A stretch of 11,180 nt of DNA from CAZUQA01 sp964622375 (GTDB lineage Bacteria > Bacillota_I > Bacilli_A > Erysipelotrichales > Erysipelotrichaceae): positions 1-11,180 of the forward strand of contig CAZUQA010000078.1 of assembly GCA_964622375.1 (NCBI GenBank), in the 5' to 3' direction. A program made the position numbers and the translations under genes. Shown here piece after piece: positions 1-5,500 of this stretch; position 1 is the first letter of the stretch; each line of letters opens with the position of its first letter. The notes under the pieces were generated by a model. That model was not told where the DNA came from, made no database searches, and saw only the letters and a program-made list of their open reading frames with translations.

Positions 1-23
1 ACTGTGTTTCTTATTGTTTTTTC

Positions 24-174
24 ACGCCTACGGAGTAGGCGTATAGGCGCATAAAACGCTTTTGCGCCGTAGCCTTCCAGCAAAAAAGCGTTAAAGTGAA
101 CGGTAGTGAACAGCTTTTCGCTGGAAATCAGTTACGAACTGCTTGGCGGTCACGGAGTGCCGCCGTTGGTAACT
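24..174. repeat. Cluster of four consecutive hairpins (possible intergenic repeat or structured RNA)
   Basis: Four inverted repeats follow each other with 3-6 nt between them. Hairpin 1 (24-42) has a perfect 8-bp stem ACGCCTAC/GTAGGCGT around GGA. Hairpin 2 (46-68) has a GGCGCA/TGCGCC stem extended by A/T pairs past one bulged T. Hairpin 3 (75-126) has an outer TTCCAGC/GCTGGAA stem, an inner AAAAGC/GCTTTT stem and a loop with the direct repeat AGTGAAC at 95-101 and 105-111. Hairpin 4 (130-174) stacks AGTTAC/GTAACT, AAC/GTT, GGCGG/CCGCC and CAC/GTG around GGA. Hairpins 1 and 4 share an AC-GGA-GT apex. The stems are seen directly. Whether this is a transcribed RNA, a dispersed repeat or a 3' processing element is unknown, and no strand can be assigned. 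No T-run follows any stem, so simple terminators are unlikely. Confidence 0.55.
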
Positions 175-570
175 CAACCAAGCTTTTCTTTTTCCGCTTT
201 TTTCCACCTTCACTTTTTTGTCCAACTTACCTTGAATAGTGAGGCAAATCATGTAATCACATAATTGGCGAATCAAAGGTTTTTGCCTTGTCATTTTCAA
301 AATAGAAAGTGCTAAGTGTTCGAGTTAGCAAACATCTTTACCGTTTTAAGCAGTTATGAAATTCTATGCAACCGCTGTGTGCTCTCGTTATCAATACAAC
401 CAATTCTTAATTTTTTCGACCACTCTTTGTTTTTAGTTTGTCAAATTGGCTTAAAAATTGAGTAGCTATTGATTTTTCTCCATTCTTTCAACATAAATTT
501 TAAAAATAGCACTAAGATTTCATTCTCCTAATGCTTTTTTCGTTCTTAATAACTTTCTGTTTTTCGCTGT
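175..570. other. AT-rich intergenic stretch with no supported gene
   Basis: No open frame here has a ribosome binding site or recognisable protein content. A perfect 6-bp stem TGCTAA/TTAGCA lies at 310-330. Read on the minus strand it is followed by a T-rich run, so it might help stop transcripts from the pgi unit, although it is about 240 nt past the last stop codon. Another alternative pairing, TTGGT/ACCAA (166-170 with 177-181), competes with hairpin 4 to its left. Nothing else stands out. Confidence 0.4.
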
Positions 571-984
571 TTATTCCGTTGTTTCTTCTTCAGCTTTTAC
601 CACCGAAGTCTCAGCTTCTTCCTTCTTTGTGACTTTTCCGGCTTTCTTGTCAACTTTATCAGCGATTTCACTGATTTTAATGTTAACTTTCAAACTGCGG
701 AATACCAACAGATACAAAGCTAAACCTAAGTAGTTGAACAAGGCAAAGAAAAAGCCCATGAAAACCCCACTGACTATACAGATGATAAAACCGGCAACTG
801 CGGCAATCGGTCCTGACAAATCCGGTGTCCAACCAAAGAGATCCACATTTACTGCAGGTTCAGCCCCCATAAAGAACGCAACCGCCATGATTATTCCAAC
901 AAATACTCCAAAAAACATACCACCAATTACATTGAGCTTCACAAATGAGCCAAACTTAATTTTCCTCAATTTGTACTTTTGCAT
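571..984 (-). CDS. Small multipass membrane protein, DUF3566-like
   Basis: A 137-residue protein of unknown function. A short basic N-terminus (MQKYKLRKIK) leads into a hydrophobic segment at about residues 17-40. A Gly/Pro-containing linker follows, then a long hydrophobic stretch at about 57-96 that could hold one or two more membrane segments. The last 30 or so residues are a Lys/Glu-rich, probably cytosolic tail. The order (basic N-terminus, hydrophobic pairs, then an FNYLGLALYLLVF-type segment) resembles DUF3566 membrane proteins, but the match is by eye. The start is set at 984 because AAAGGAGG lies 7 nt upstream; a TTG 24 nt further out would place that ribosome site inside the coding region. 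It starts 24 nt after the pgi stop, so it is probably co-transcribed with pgi. The link to sugar metabolism is unexplained. Confidence 0.75.
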   Translation of the reverse strand: MQKYKLRKIKFGSFVKLNVIGGMFFGVFVGIIMAVAFFMGAEPAVNVDLFGWTPDLSGPIAAVAGFIICIVSGVFMGFFFALFNYLGLALYLLVFRSLKVNIKISEIADKVDKKAGKVTKKEEAETSVVKAEEETTE

Positions 985-1008
985 ATTCTGTCCTCCTTTA
1001 TATATCAA

Positions 1009-2280
1009 TTACTCTTTTCCCAGTAATTTATACATCCTTTTTTTATAAATCTCAACCCCCGGTTGATCAAAGGGATTGGTATTATTAAGATAAACACTTA
1101 ACGCTACGGCTTTAAAGAAGAAATATATCAGTAAACCGTAGTTAAATTCAGCAATTTTATCGATAGTAATCAGTAAATTAGGAACTTTACCATCTTCATA
1201 GTGGGCTGCTAGAGTCCCTTGAGTTGCCATTTTATTGATAAAATCCAAAGATTTGCCACCCAGATAGTTCATTTGGTCATCGTTGCGCTCATCGGCGGGA
1301 AAAATCAAGTCCTGTTGCGGTTCTTTTACCAACAACAGAGTCTCAAAGAAGATTTTTCTACCATCTTGGACAAACTGTCCCATAGAGTGTAAATCTGTTG
1401 AATAGTTGACACTACCCGGCAACAAACCTAAGCCTTGTTTGCCCTCACTTTCACCAAATAACTGTTTCCACCATTCTGCCATCATCGCCAGTTGGGGTTC
1501 ATAGCTGACAAATAATTCTGCGGTTTTCCCCATTTTATCCAGAATTCGCCGACAAACGGCATACTGGTAGCTGGGATTTTCTTCTATTTTGACTTTGCCA
1601 TATAGCTCATACCCCACTTTGTAGCCTCTTAGTATTTCATCAATGTCGCAACCGGCAACAGCTAAAGGCAATAAACCCACCGGTGTCATCACCGAGAAGC
1701 GACCGCCGATGTCAGCGGGAATCACAAAAGTCGGATAGCCGGCAGCCTCTGCCAAATTCTTCAAGGTACCTTTTTTACCATCGGTAGTCGCAATAATCCG
1801 CTGTTTAGCTTGCTGTCCATAACGTTTTTCCAAGTATTGGCGCAGTATCCTAAAAGCGACAGCAGTTTCCGTGGTTGCTCCGCTTTTGCTGATGACATTC
1901 AAATAAACACTTTTGTTTGCTAAGTAAGGCAAAAGCTGATTAATATAGTCAGCTGAAAAACTGTGGCCACAATAGATTATTTCCACTTTCCTTTTCGGAA
2001 ACAAACCCTGTAGCATTTCAATAGCCGAACGGGCGCCCAGATAAGAACCGCCGATACCGCAGACCAAAAAAACATCGGCTTGCTCATTAATTAAGGAGGC
2101 TAAAGCCTTTATTCTTTCTACTTCTGAGCGGTCATAGTGCTCAGAGTAGTCAAGCCAAACTAAATAATCGTTACCTAAACCGGTCTTTTCGTGAAGCTGT
2201 TGATGCGCCACACTAACGCGGTCTTGCCAACTATCAAGTTCTTCGTTTATATAAGCATAACGATAATCAAAACTAAGCAT
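1009..2280 (-). CDS. pgi: Glucose-6-phosphate isomerase
   Basis: Interconverts glucose 6-phosphate and fructose 6-phosphate in glycolysis and gluconeogenesis; cytosolic. The 423 residues fit the short bacterial form (around 450) rather than the 550-residue E. coli/animal form. Visible motifs are CGIGGSYLGARS at 74-85, the sugar-phosphate-binding SKSGATTE at 131-138, GRFSVMTP at 193-200, and the family's second signature ending FDQPGVEIYKK at 404-414. By family alignment the catalytic residues are Glu277 (in GESEGK), His298 (in DLHSMGQ) and Lys413, all present. The ATG at 2280 is preceded by AAGGGGA at good spacing. The gene is transcribed away from the DUF212 gene, from an extended -10 promoter at 2316-2324, and is followed by the small membrane protein gene. 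Nothing suggests loss of function. Confidence 0.97.
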   Translation of the reverse strand: MLSFDYRYAYINEELDSWQDRVSVAHQQLHEKTGLGNDYLVWLDYSEHYDRSEVERIKALASLINEQADVFLVCGIGGSYLGARSAIEMLQGLFPKRKVEIIYCGHSFSADYINQLLPYLANKSVYLNVISKSGATTETAVAFRILRQYLEKRYGQQAKQRIIATTDGKKGTLKNLAEAAGYPTFVIPADIGGRFSVMTPVGLLPLAVAGCDIDEILRGYKVGYELYGKVKIEENPSYQYAVCRRILDKMGKTAELFVSYEPQLAMMAEWWKQLFGESEGKQGLGLLPGSVNYSTDLHSMGQFVQDGRKIFFETLLLVKEPQQDLIFPADERNDDQMNYLGGKSLDFINKMATQGTLAAHYEDGKVPNLLITIDKIAEFNYGLLIYFFFKAVALSVYLNNTNPFDQPGVEIYKKRMYKLLGKE

Positions 2281-2315
2281 TCTAGTCCCCTTAAACAGTA
2301 TTCAATCTTTGGTAT

Positions 2316-2324
2316 ATTATAGCA
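2316..2324 (-). promoter_or_regulatory. Extended -10 promoter for pgi
   Basis: On the minus strand the sequence reads TGCTATAAT, a perfect -10 hexamer with the TGn extension. No convincing -35 element sits 16-18 bp upstream, as is usual for extended -10 promoters. The predicted transcript start near 2309 leaves a leader of about 28 nt that carries the AAGGGGA ribosome site. Confidence 0.6.
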
Positions 2325-2339
2325 CATTAGCCTCAGTTT

Positions 2340-2348
2340 TGTTATAAT
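2340..2348 (+). promoter_or_regulatory. Extended -10 promoter for the DUF212-nfu pair
   Basis: The plus strand reads TGTTATAAT at these positions with no clear -35 element. A transcript start near 2355 would give a leader of only about 12 nt, with the ribosome site TGAGGT (2355-2360) at its very 5' end. This -10 lies about 21 bp from the -10 of divergent pgi, so the two polymerase footprints would overlap. Confidence 0.55.
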
Positions 2349-2366
2349 TGGGAATGAGGTATTTAT

Positions 2367-2822
2367 ATGATCGATTTCATGTATCCGTTTTGGTCGGGCT
2401 TAATCGCCATTGTCAGTGCCCAATTGGTCAAACCGTTGATACTATATGTTCGTAAAAAAGAATGGAATCCCCGCATTATTGTCGAAAGTGGCGGCTTCCC
2501 CAGTTCGCATACCGCCGCGGTTTTTGCCTTAGCTTTAGCCGTGGGCATCCAAGAAAACTTTAACTCCACCATCTTTGCGGTAACCTTGATCATCTCGCTG
2601 ATAATCGCTTACGATGCTGCCAATGTTCGCTATTATGCCGGTCAAAACATCCAGATTACCCACCAACTGATAAAGGATATCCAGGACTTAACAGCCTTGG
2701 AATTTAATGACCCGATCTATGCCATCAAGGTCAAGGAAGTACTTGGTCACAAATGGATCGAAGTTATTGCCGGAGGTATTTGGGGAATACTGGTAGCTTT
2801 GGTGTTACTATATTTCAAATAA
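2367..2822 (+). CDS. Divergent PAP2 family (DUF212, YuiD-like) membrane protein
   Basis: A 151-residue membrane protein of the DUF212 family, described as related to acid phosphatases and vanadium haloperoxidases; no specific substrate is established. The family core is clear: SGGFPSSHTA at 41-50 (the counterpart of the PAP2 PSGH motif), DAANVR at 83-88, and GHKWIEVIAGGIWG at about 127-140, where His128 and Glu132 resemble the third family motif. Hydrophobic segments lie at about 8-27, 48-61, 68-83 and 131-150. The ATG at 2367 follows TGAGGT at suitable spacing; an internal Met at residue 5 is a less likely start. It is the first gene of a two-gene unit with the nfu-like gene, whose start follows this stop by 4 nt. 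Confidence 0.9.
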   Translation: MIDFMYPFWSGLIAIVSAQLVKPLILYVRKKEWNPRIIVESGGFPSSHTAAVFALALAVGIQENFNSTIFAVTLIISLIIAYDAANVRYYAGQNIQITHQLIKDIQDLTALEFNDPIYAIKVKEVLGHKWIEVIAGGIWGILVALVLLYFK

Positions 2823-2826
2823 ATCT

Positions 2827-3066
2827 ATGGAAGAGAAAATAATTGCCGTACTAGAAAAAATCCGCCCTTATCTACAAAATGACGGCGGAGATTTAGAATT
2901 CGTCAGTTTCGACAGCGAAAGTGCTATTGTCTATATTCGTATGCATGGCGCTTGTTTAGATTGCATCGGTATTGATGAAACTTTGAAACTGGGCATTGAA
3001 GTCTTAGTTATGGATGAAGTCCCGGGCGTAAAAGGCGTCGAGCTGGCTCCGTTATCATTTGAATAA
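2827..3066 (+). CDS. NifU C-terminal-domain (Nfu-type) iron-sulfur scaffold protein
   Basis: A 79-residue stand-alone NifU C-terminal domain, the family that carries or delivers Fe-S clusters to client proteins, often as a dimer with a bridging cluster. Typical features are the N-terminal IRPYLQNDGGDLEFV stretch at 12-26 and the CxxC motif Cys43-Leu-Asp-Cys46. The usual Pro after the second Cys is Ile here, followed by Gly-Ile-Asp-Glu-Thr-Leu. The C-terminal PGVKGVELAPL is also typical. No clear Shine-Dalgarno sequence precedes the ATG, which comes 4 nt after the upstream stop, so translation is probably coupled to the DUF212 gene. A terminator follows directly. The U32 protein encoded at 7923-9143 is a plausible Fe-S client in the window, but that link is inferred only. 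Confidence 0.92.
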   Translation: MEEKIIAVLEKIRPYLQNDGGDLEFVSFDSESAIVYIRMHGACLDCIGIDETLKLGIEVLVMDEVPGVKGVELAPLSFE

Positions 3067-3087
3067 ACAATCTCAGGATCTGACAAG

Positions 3088-3118
3088 TGGCCACTACTCA
3101 ACAAGAGTGGTCATTTTT
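3088..3118 (+). terminator. Rho-independent terminator of the DUF212-nfu unit
   Basis: Arms TGGCCACT (3088-3095) and AGTGGTCA (3106-3113) pair over 8 positions, one of them a G-T wobble, around a 10-nt loop, followed by TTTTT. It starts 21 nt after the nfu stop. Most of it lies inside the last codons of the convergent secreted-protein gene. In the opposite orientation no T-run follows, so it should act on the plus strand only. Confidence 0.75.
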
Positions 3119-3624
3119 ATAAAACTCTGACCATCGGAATGACTACAGCTGTAACCGGTATTTTGCAGTAAGCGCAACACTGCTGTACTGTTATAGCCGG
3201 CTGTAGTCAGTATCATCTTCACATAATTATCGTCACTTTTAGCTAAAGCTTCATAATCAATTTCTTGCAGTATAAAAGTATATTTCATTATCAGGTTTTT
3301 CTGTTCTTTTGATGAGCCGATAAAGGTATAAACTCCGGCATAATCTTGTTGGAAGATACTGTTGCGGCTTAGAAATTCAATCATCATCGCGGCGAACTCA
3401 CTTTCAATTTCTAAAAACATCCAGAAATCCCAAGCCGTAACTTCACCACTATCAGCCTGATAGCTCACAAAAATATGGAAAGTGCTATTATCGGCATCTT
3501 TGATACTGCATTTATAAAGAGCCGATTGTTTAGACGCAACAAAAAGAGTTTCCGGCTCGGCACCGGCAACCCTACAACCGAGAATTAATATGGCTATTGT
3601 TAAGATTACGATTATTTTTCTCAT
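3094..3624 (-). CDS. Secreted or lipid-anchored protein of unknown function
   Basis: The 176 residues match no family I recognise. The N-terminus is an export signal: MRKII, then a hydrophobic core to about residue 16. It could be cut by signal peptidase I after Ala-Gly-Ala at about 22, or lipidated at Cys17, since ILGC is an imperfect lipobox. The mature part is mixed alpha/beta in appearance, rich in Ser, Tyr and Phe, with Cys39 and Cys160 as possible disulfide partners. AAGGA lies just before the ATG. It is a single-gene unit flanked by two hairpin terminators, downstream of but apparently insulated from nadE. A weak -10-like TACAAT sits at 3680-3685 on the minus strand with only a poor -35. 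Its last codons form part of the convergent terminator. The reading frame is convincing; the function is not known. Confidence 0.8.
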   Translation of the reverse strand: MRKIIVILTIAILILGCRVAGAEPETLFVASKQSALYKCSIKDADNSTFHIFVSYQADSGEVTAWDFWMFLEIESEFAAMMIEFLSRNSIFQQDYAGVYTFIGSSKEQKNLIMKYTFILQEIDYEALAKSDDNYVKMILTTAGYNSTAVLRLLQNTGYSCSHSDGQSFIKMTTLVE

Positions 3625-3703
3625 AAATTCCTTTTCCGTGAGTAAAACTACACAAAAGTCACTTTCCGGTCTTAATCGTATTGTATTTACTGGTTTTATT
3701 CAA

Positions 3704-3745
3704 ATAAAATGACCGCTTATGGTTCAAGATTAGTGGTCATTTTAT
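3704..3745. terminator. Symmetric hairpin terminator after nadE, possibly bidirectional
   Basis: ATAAAATGACCGCT (3704-3717) pairs with AGTGGTCATTTTAT (3732-3745) over 14 positions with a single wobble and a 14-nt loop. The outer part is A-rich on one arm and T-rich on the other, so the stem ends in a T-run on either strand. It lies 21 nt past the nadE stop and is the likely end of the five-gene minus-strand transcript. Its right arm shares AGTGGTCATTTT with the terminator at 3088-3118. Confidence 0.75.
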
Positions 3746-3766
3746 CCAATTTTACTGACAAGATGT

Positions 3767-5500
3767 TTATTTTCGCTTTTCAATCAAAGCTAACAATTCT
3801 TCGCCTCTTTCCGAAATAAGTCTCCCACCCTGGTTTTCCCAATAAGCACCGCCAAAGCTGGTCTCTGTTAAGGAAAGCAAAGGAATAGCCTGTACCCTTT
3901 TAAAGACCGTCGACTTTATCGACTTTAAAAACCAACGCAAATCCGCGATAAAGTCGGCATCATTGTCAAAATAACTGTCTTTCCAACAACCCAATTCGCT
4001 TCCCTGCCAGCTGTTTTCTAGATACTGACGCAACAGTTTTTCCAATTGCAGTCCACTAGGAGATAACAGTTGTTGGAGTAAAAGGTCATGATAACCCCAC
4101 TTCATCGGGTCGACTTGTTCTTTCTTGAGTTCGGCAGATGGCGCAACATTAAAGATGTAGCTATAGTTTTCCCTTTTAGGAATAAGGTTTTCCGGAATCA
4201 CTGTTTTTTTACAGTGGCGATTGATTTGGCTCGCTAGTTCAAACAACTCGACTTTCAATAAATCGCCCAACAAGGCTAGAGCCCCGATGGAATCACCATA
4301 CAAAGTATAGTAACCCAAAGCTACCTCCAGTTTATTGCCGTTGTTGATAACCACGCCTTTGTTGTGGGCAGCATAACCGGATAATAGATGGCCACGTAAA
4401 CGAGCTTGGATATTTTCTTGGGTTAAAGTTTCAATTTCGTTTCTCGTGGTTAGCTGCAAAGCTTTTAAGCTTTCCTCAACTAAAGCATCAATAGCGACTT
4501 CATGATACTCTATCCCCAAAGTTGCAGCCAAGCTGCGGGCATTATTTTTCGTCTTCTCACTGTTGTTTGCCGTCGGTAAATTATAAGCAATAACCTTTTC
4601 TTTGCCTAATGCTAAAACCAGCAAAGCCGCCGAGATACTGCTATCTAAGCCCCCGGATAAGCCGACAATCCATTTCATTTGTCCGTTAAGCAACAAGCGA
4701 TCAAAAGTGCGCAAAGCGTATAACAACACCTTAATTAATTCATCTTCTGAACTTACCGTTTTTTCACTTTTTTCACGCAGTAAGCCCGGAATATACTCGC
4801 CGCTATCTCTGGCCAGCAATTGACCCTGACGATAAATCTGACAATCACCGTCGTAGACAAAGAAGTTTTTGCCGTTATTTTCCAAACCTAAATTATTGCA
4901 GTAGACAACTGTGGCTTTCACACTCCAGCTTTGAAGTGCCTTAGCACGTTGTTCTTTTTTATTCAAACGATAAGGTGAATTAACGATGTTGACTATAACT
5001 TCGGCTGATGGCAATTGCTTTTGACTTAACCAGTACTCTCCGGCAGTTAAGCATACTTTGGTATCCTTAGCCAAAGTAAAGCAGGCAGCTGTCGGAACAA
5101 GCAGCCAGTTAGCGAAGTAACGACGGTCATTGAAAGTATCAGCTTGATTAGCGGCAGCATAGACATAGTAAGTTTTATTATCTACCGCCCTTTGGTATTT
5201 ACCGTTTTGTGCGATAAAAGCAACATTGTAGAGCTGATTATCGCTTCTGATTACATTACCCCAGATGATGGTAATATCTTCACTTAAAGCGCAGATTTTG
5301 TCGTTGTAGCTCTCCAGTTCCGCCACAAAGTCCGCATTAAACCACAAGTCATTCAACAAGTGGCCGCTCAAACACAGTTCAGGAAAGACTATCATTTCTT
5401 GTCCTTTTTCTTTAGCTTCACCAATCAAACGACGCAGATGTTGGAAATTCTCCAGAGCTTGGCCATTGCTGATTTCTATTTGCGCAACTGCTATTTTCAT
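3767..5500 (-). CDS. nadE: NAD synthetase with a degenerate glutaminase domain
   Basis: Makes NAD+ by ATP-dependent amidation of nicotinate adenine dinucleotide. The 577 residues comprise an N-terminal nitrilase-fold amidotransferase domain (about 1-235) and a C-terminal synthetase domain (about 255-577). The synthetase part looks intact: P-loop SGGLDSS at 282-288, ENIQARLRG at 362-370, GNKLEVALGYYTLYGD at 388-403, and PSAELKKEQVDP at 454-465. The long tail with FKRVQAIPLLSLTETSFG resembles the longer class of two-domain NadE. In the nitrilase part Glu41 and Lys109 of the Glu-Lys-Cys triad are present, but the usual CED.W block reads AGEYW, with Ala153 (codon GCC at 5042-5044) in the nucleophile position. 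The loop after Lys109 and the region around 205-217 are also divergent. Glutamine use is therefore doubtful and free ammonia may be the donor. The ATG follows GAGGGG and overlaps the upstream stop as ATGA, so translation is coupled. It is the last gene of the operon. Confidence 0.93.
   Translation of the reverse strand: MKIAVAQIEISNGQALENFQHLRRLIGEAKEKGQEMIVFPELCLSGHLLNDLWFNADFVAELESYNDKICALSEDITIIWGNVIRSDNQLYNVAFIAQNGKYQRAVDNKTYYVYAAANQADTFNDRRYFANWLLVPTAACFTLAKDTKVCLTAGEYWLSQKQLPSAEVIVNIVNSPYRLNKKEQRAKALQSWSVKATVVYCNNLGLENNGKNFFVYDGDCQIYRQGQLLARDSGEYIPGLLREKSEKTVSSEDELIKVLLYALRTFDRLLLNGQMKWIVGLSGGLDSSISAALLVLALGKEKVIAYNLPTANNSEKTKNNARSLAATLGIEYHEVAIDALVEESLKALQLTTRNEIETLTQENIQARLRGHLLSGYAAHNKGVVINNGNKLEVALGYYTLYGDSIGALALLGDLLKVELFELASQINRHCKKTVIPENLIPKRENYSYIFNVAPSAELKKEQVDPMKWGYHDLLLQQLLSPSGLQLEKLLRQYLENSWQGSELGCWKDSYFDNDADFIADLRWFLKSIKSTVFKRVQAIPLLSLTETSFGGAYWENQGGRLISERGEELLALIEKRK

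Noticed and set aside
24..42. Hairpin 1 as a Rho-independent terminator
   Set aside because: No T-run follows the stem on either strand; the adjacent T-run at 16-22 lies on the 5' side on the plus strand and reads as A on the minus strand.
130..174. Hairpin 4 as an integron attC site
   Set aside because: The ends do not fit the RYYYAAC and GTTRRRY core sites, and there is no integrase or gene cassette.
91..300. A 69-codon minus-strand open frame over the hairpin region
   Set aside because: It starts at TTG with no ribosome site, its C-terminal half is just a translation of the hairpins, and it has no recognisable protein character.
985..1008. TTG start extending the small membrane protein by 8 residues
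   Set aside because: The extension contains the AAAGGAGG site that serves the ATG at 984.
2337..2349. The 13-mer TTTTGTTATAATT shared with 10029-10041 (minus strand) as a regulon motif
   Set aside because: A shared 13-mer is expected by chance in a window of this size, and both copies are explained by the -10 consensus.
2363..2593. Minus-strand open frame opposite the DUF212 gene, and similar frames at 734-1048, 4602-4823, 5360-5578, 6044-6253, 7126-7371, 7761-7988, 9723-10010 and 10358-10663
   Set aside because: All lie opposite or across well-supported genes, with no ribosome sites or family motifs of their own.
5051..5053. Cys150 as the missing nucleophile of the NadE glutaminase domain
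   Set aside because: It lies three residues before the expected position when the following Trp is aligned, and it lacks the Glu-Asp that follows the true nucleophile. Kept only as a refutation route.
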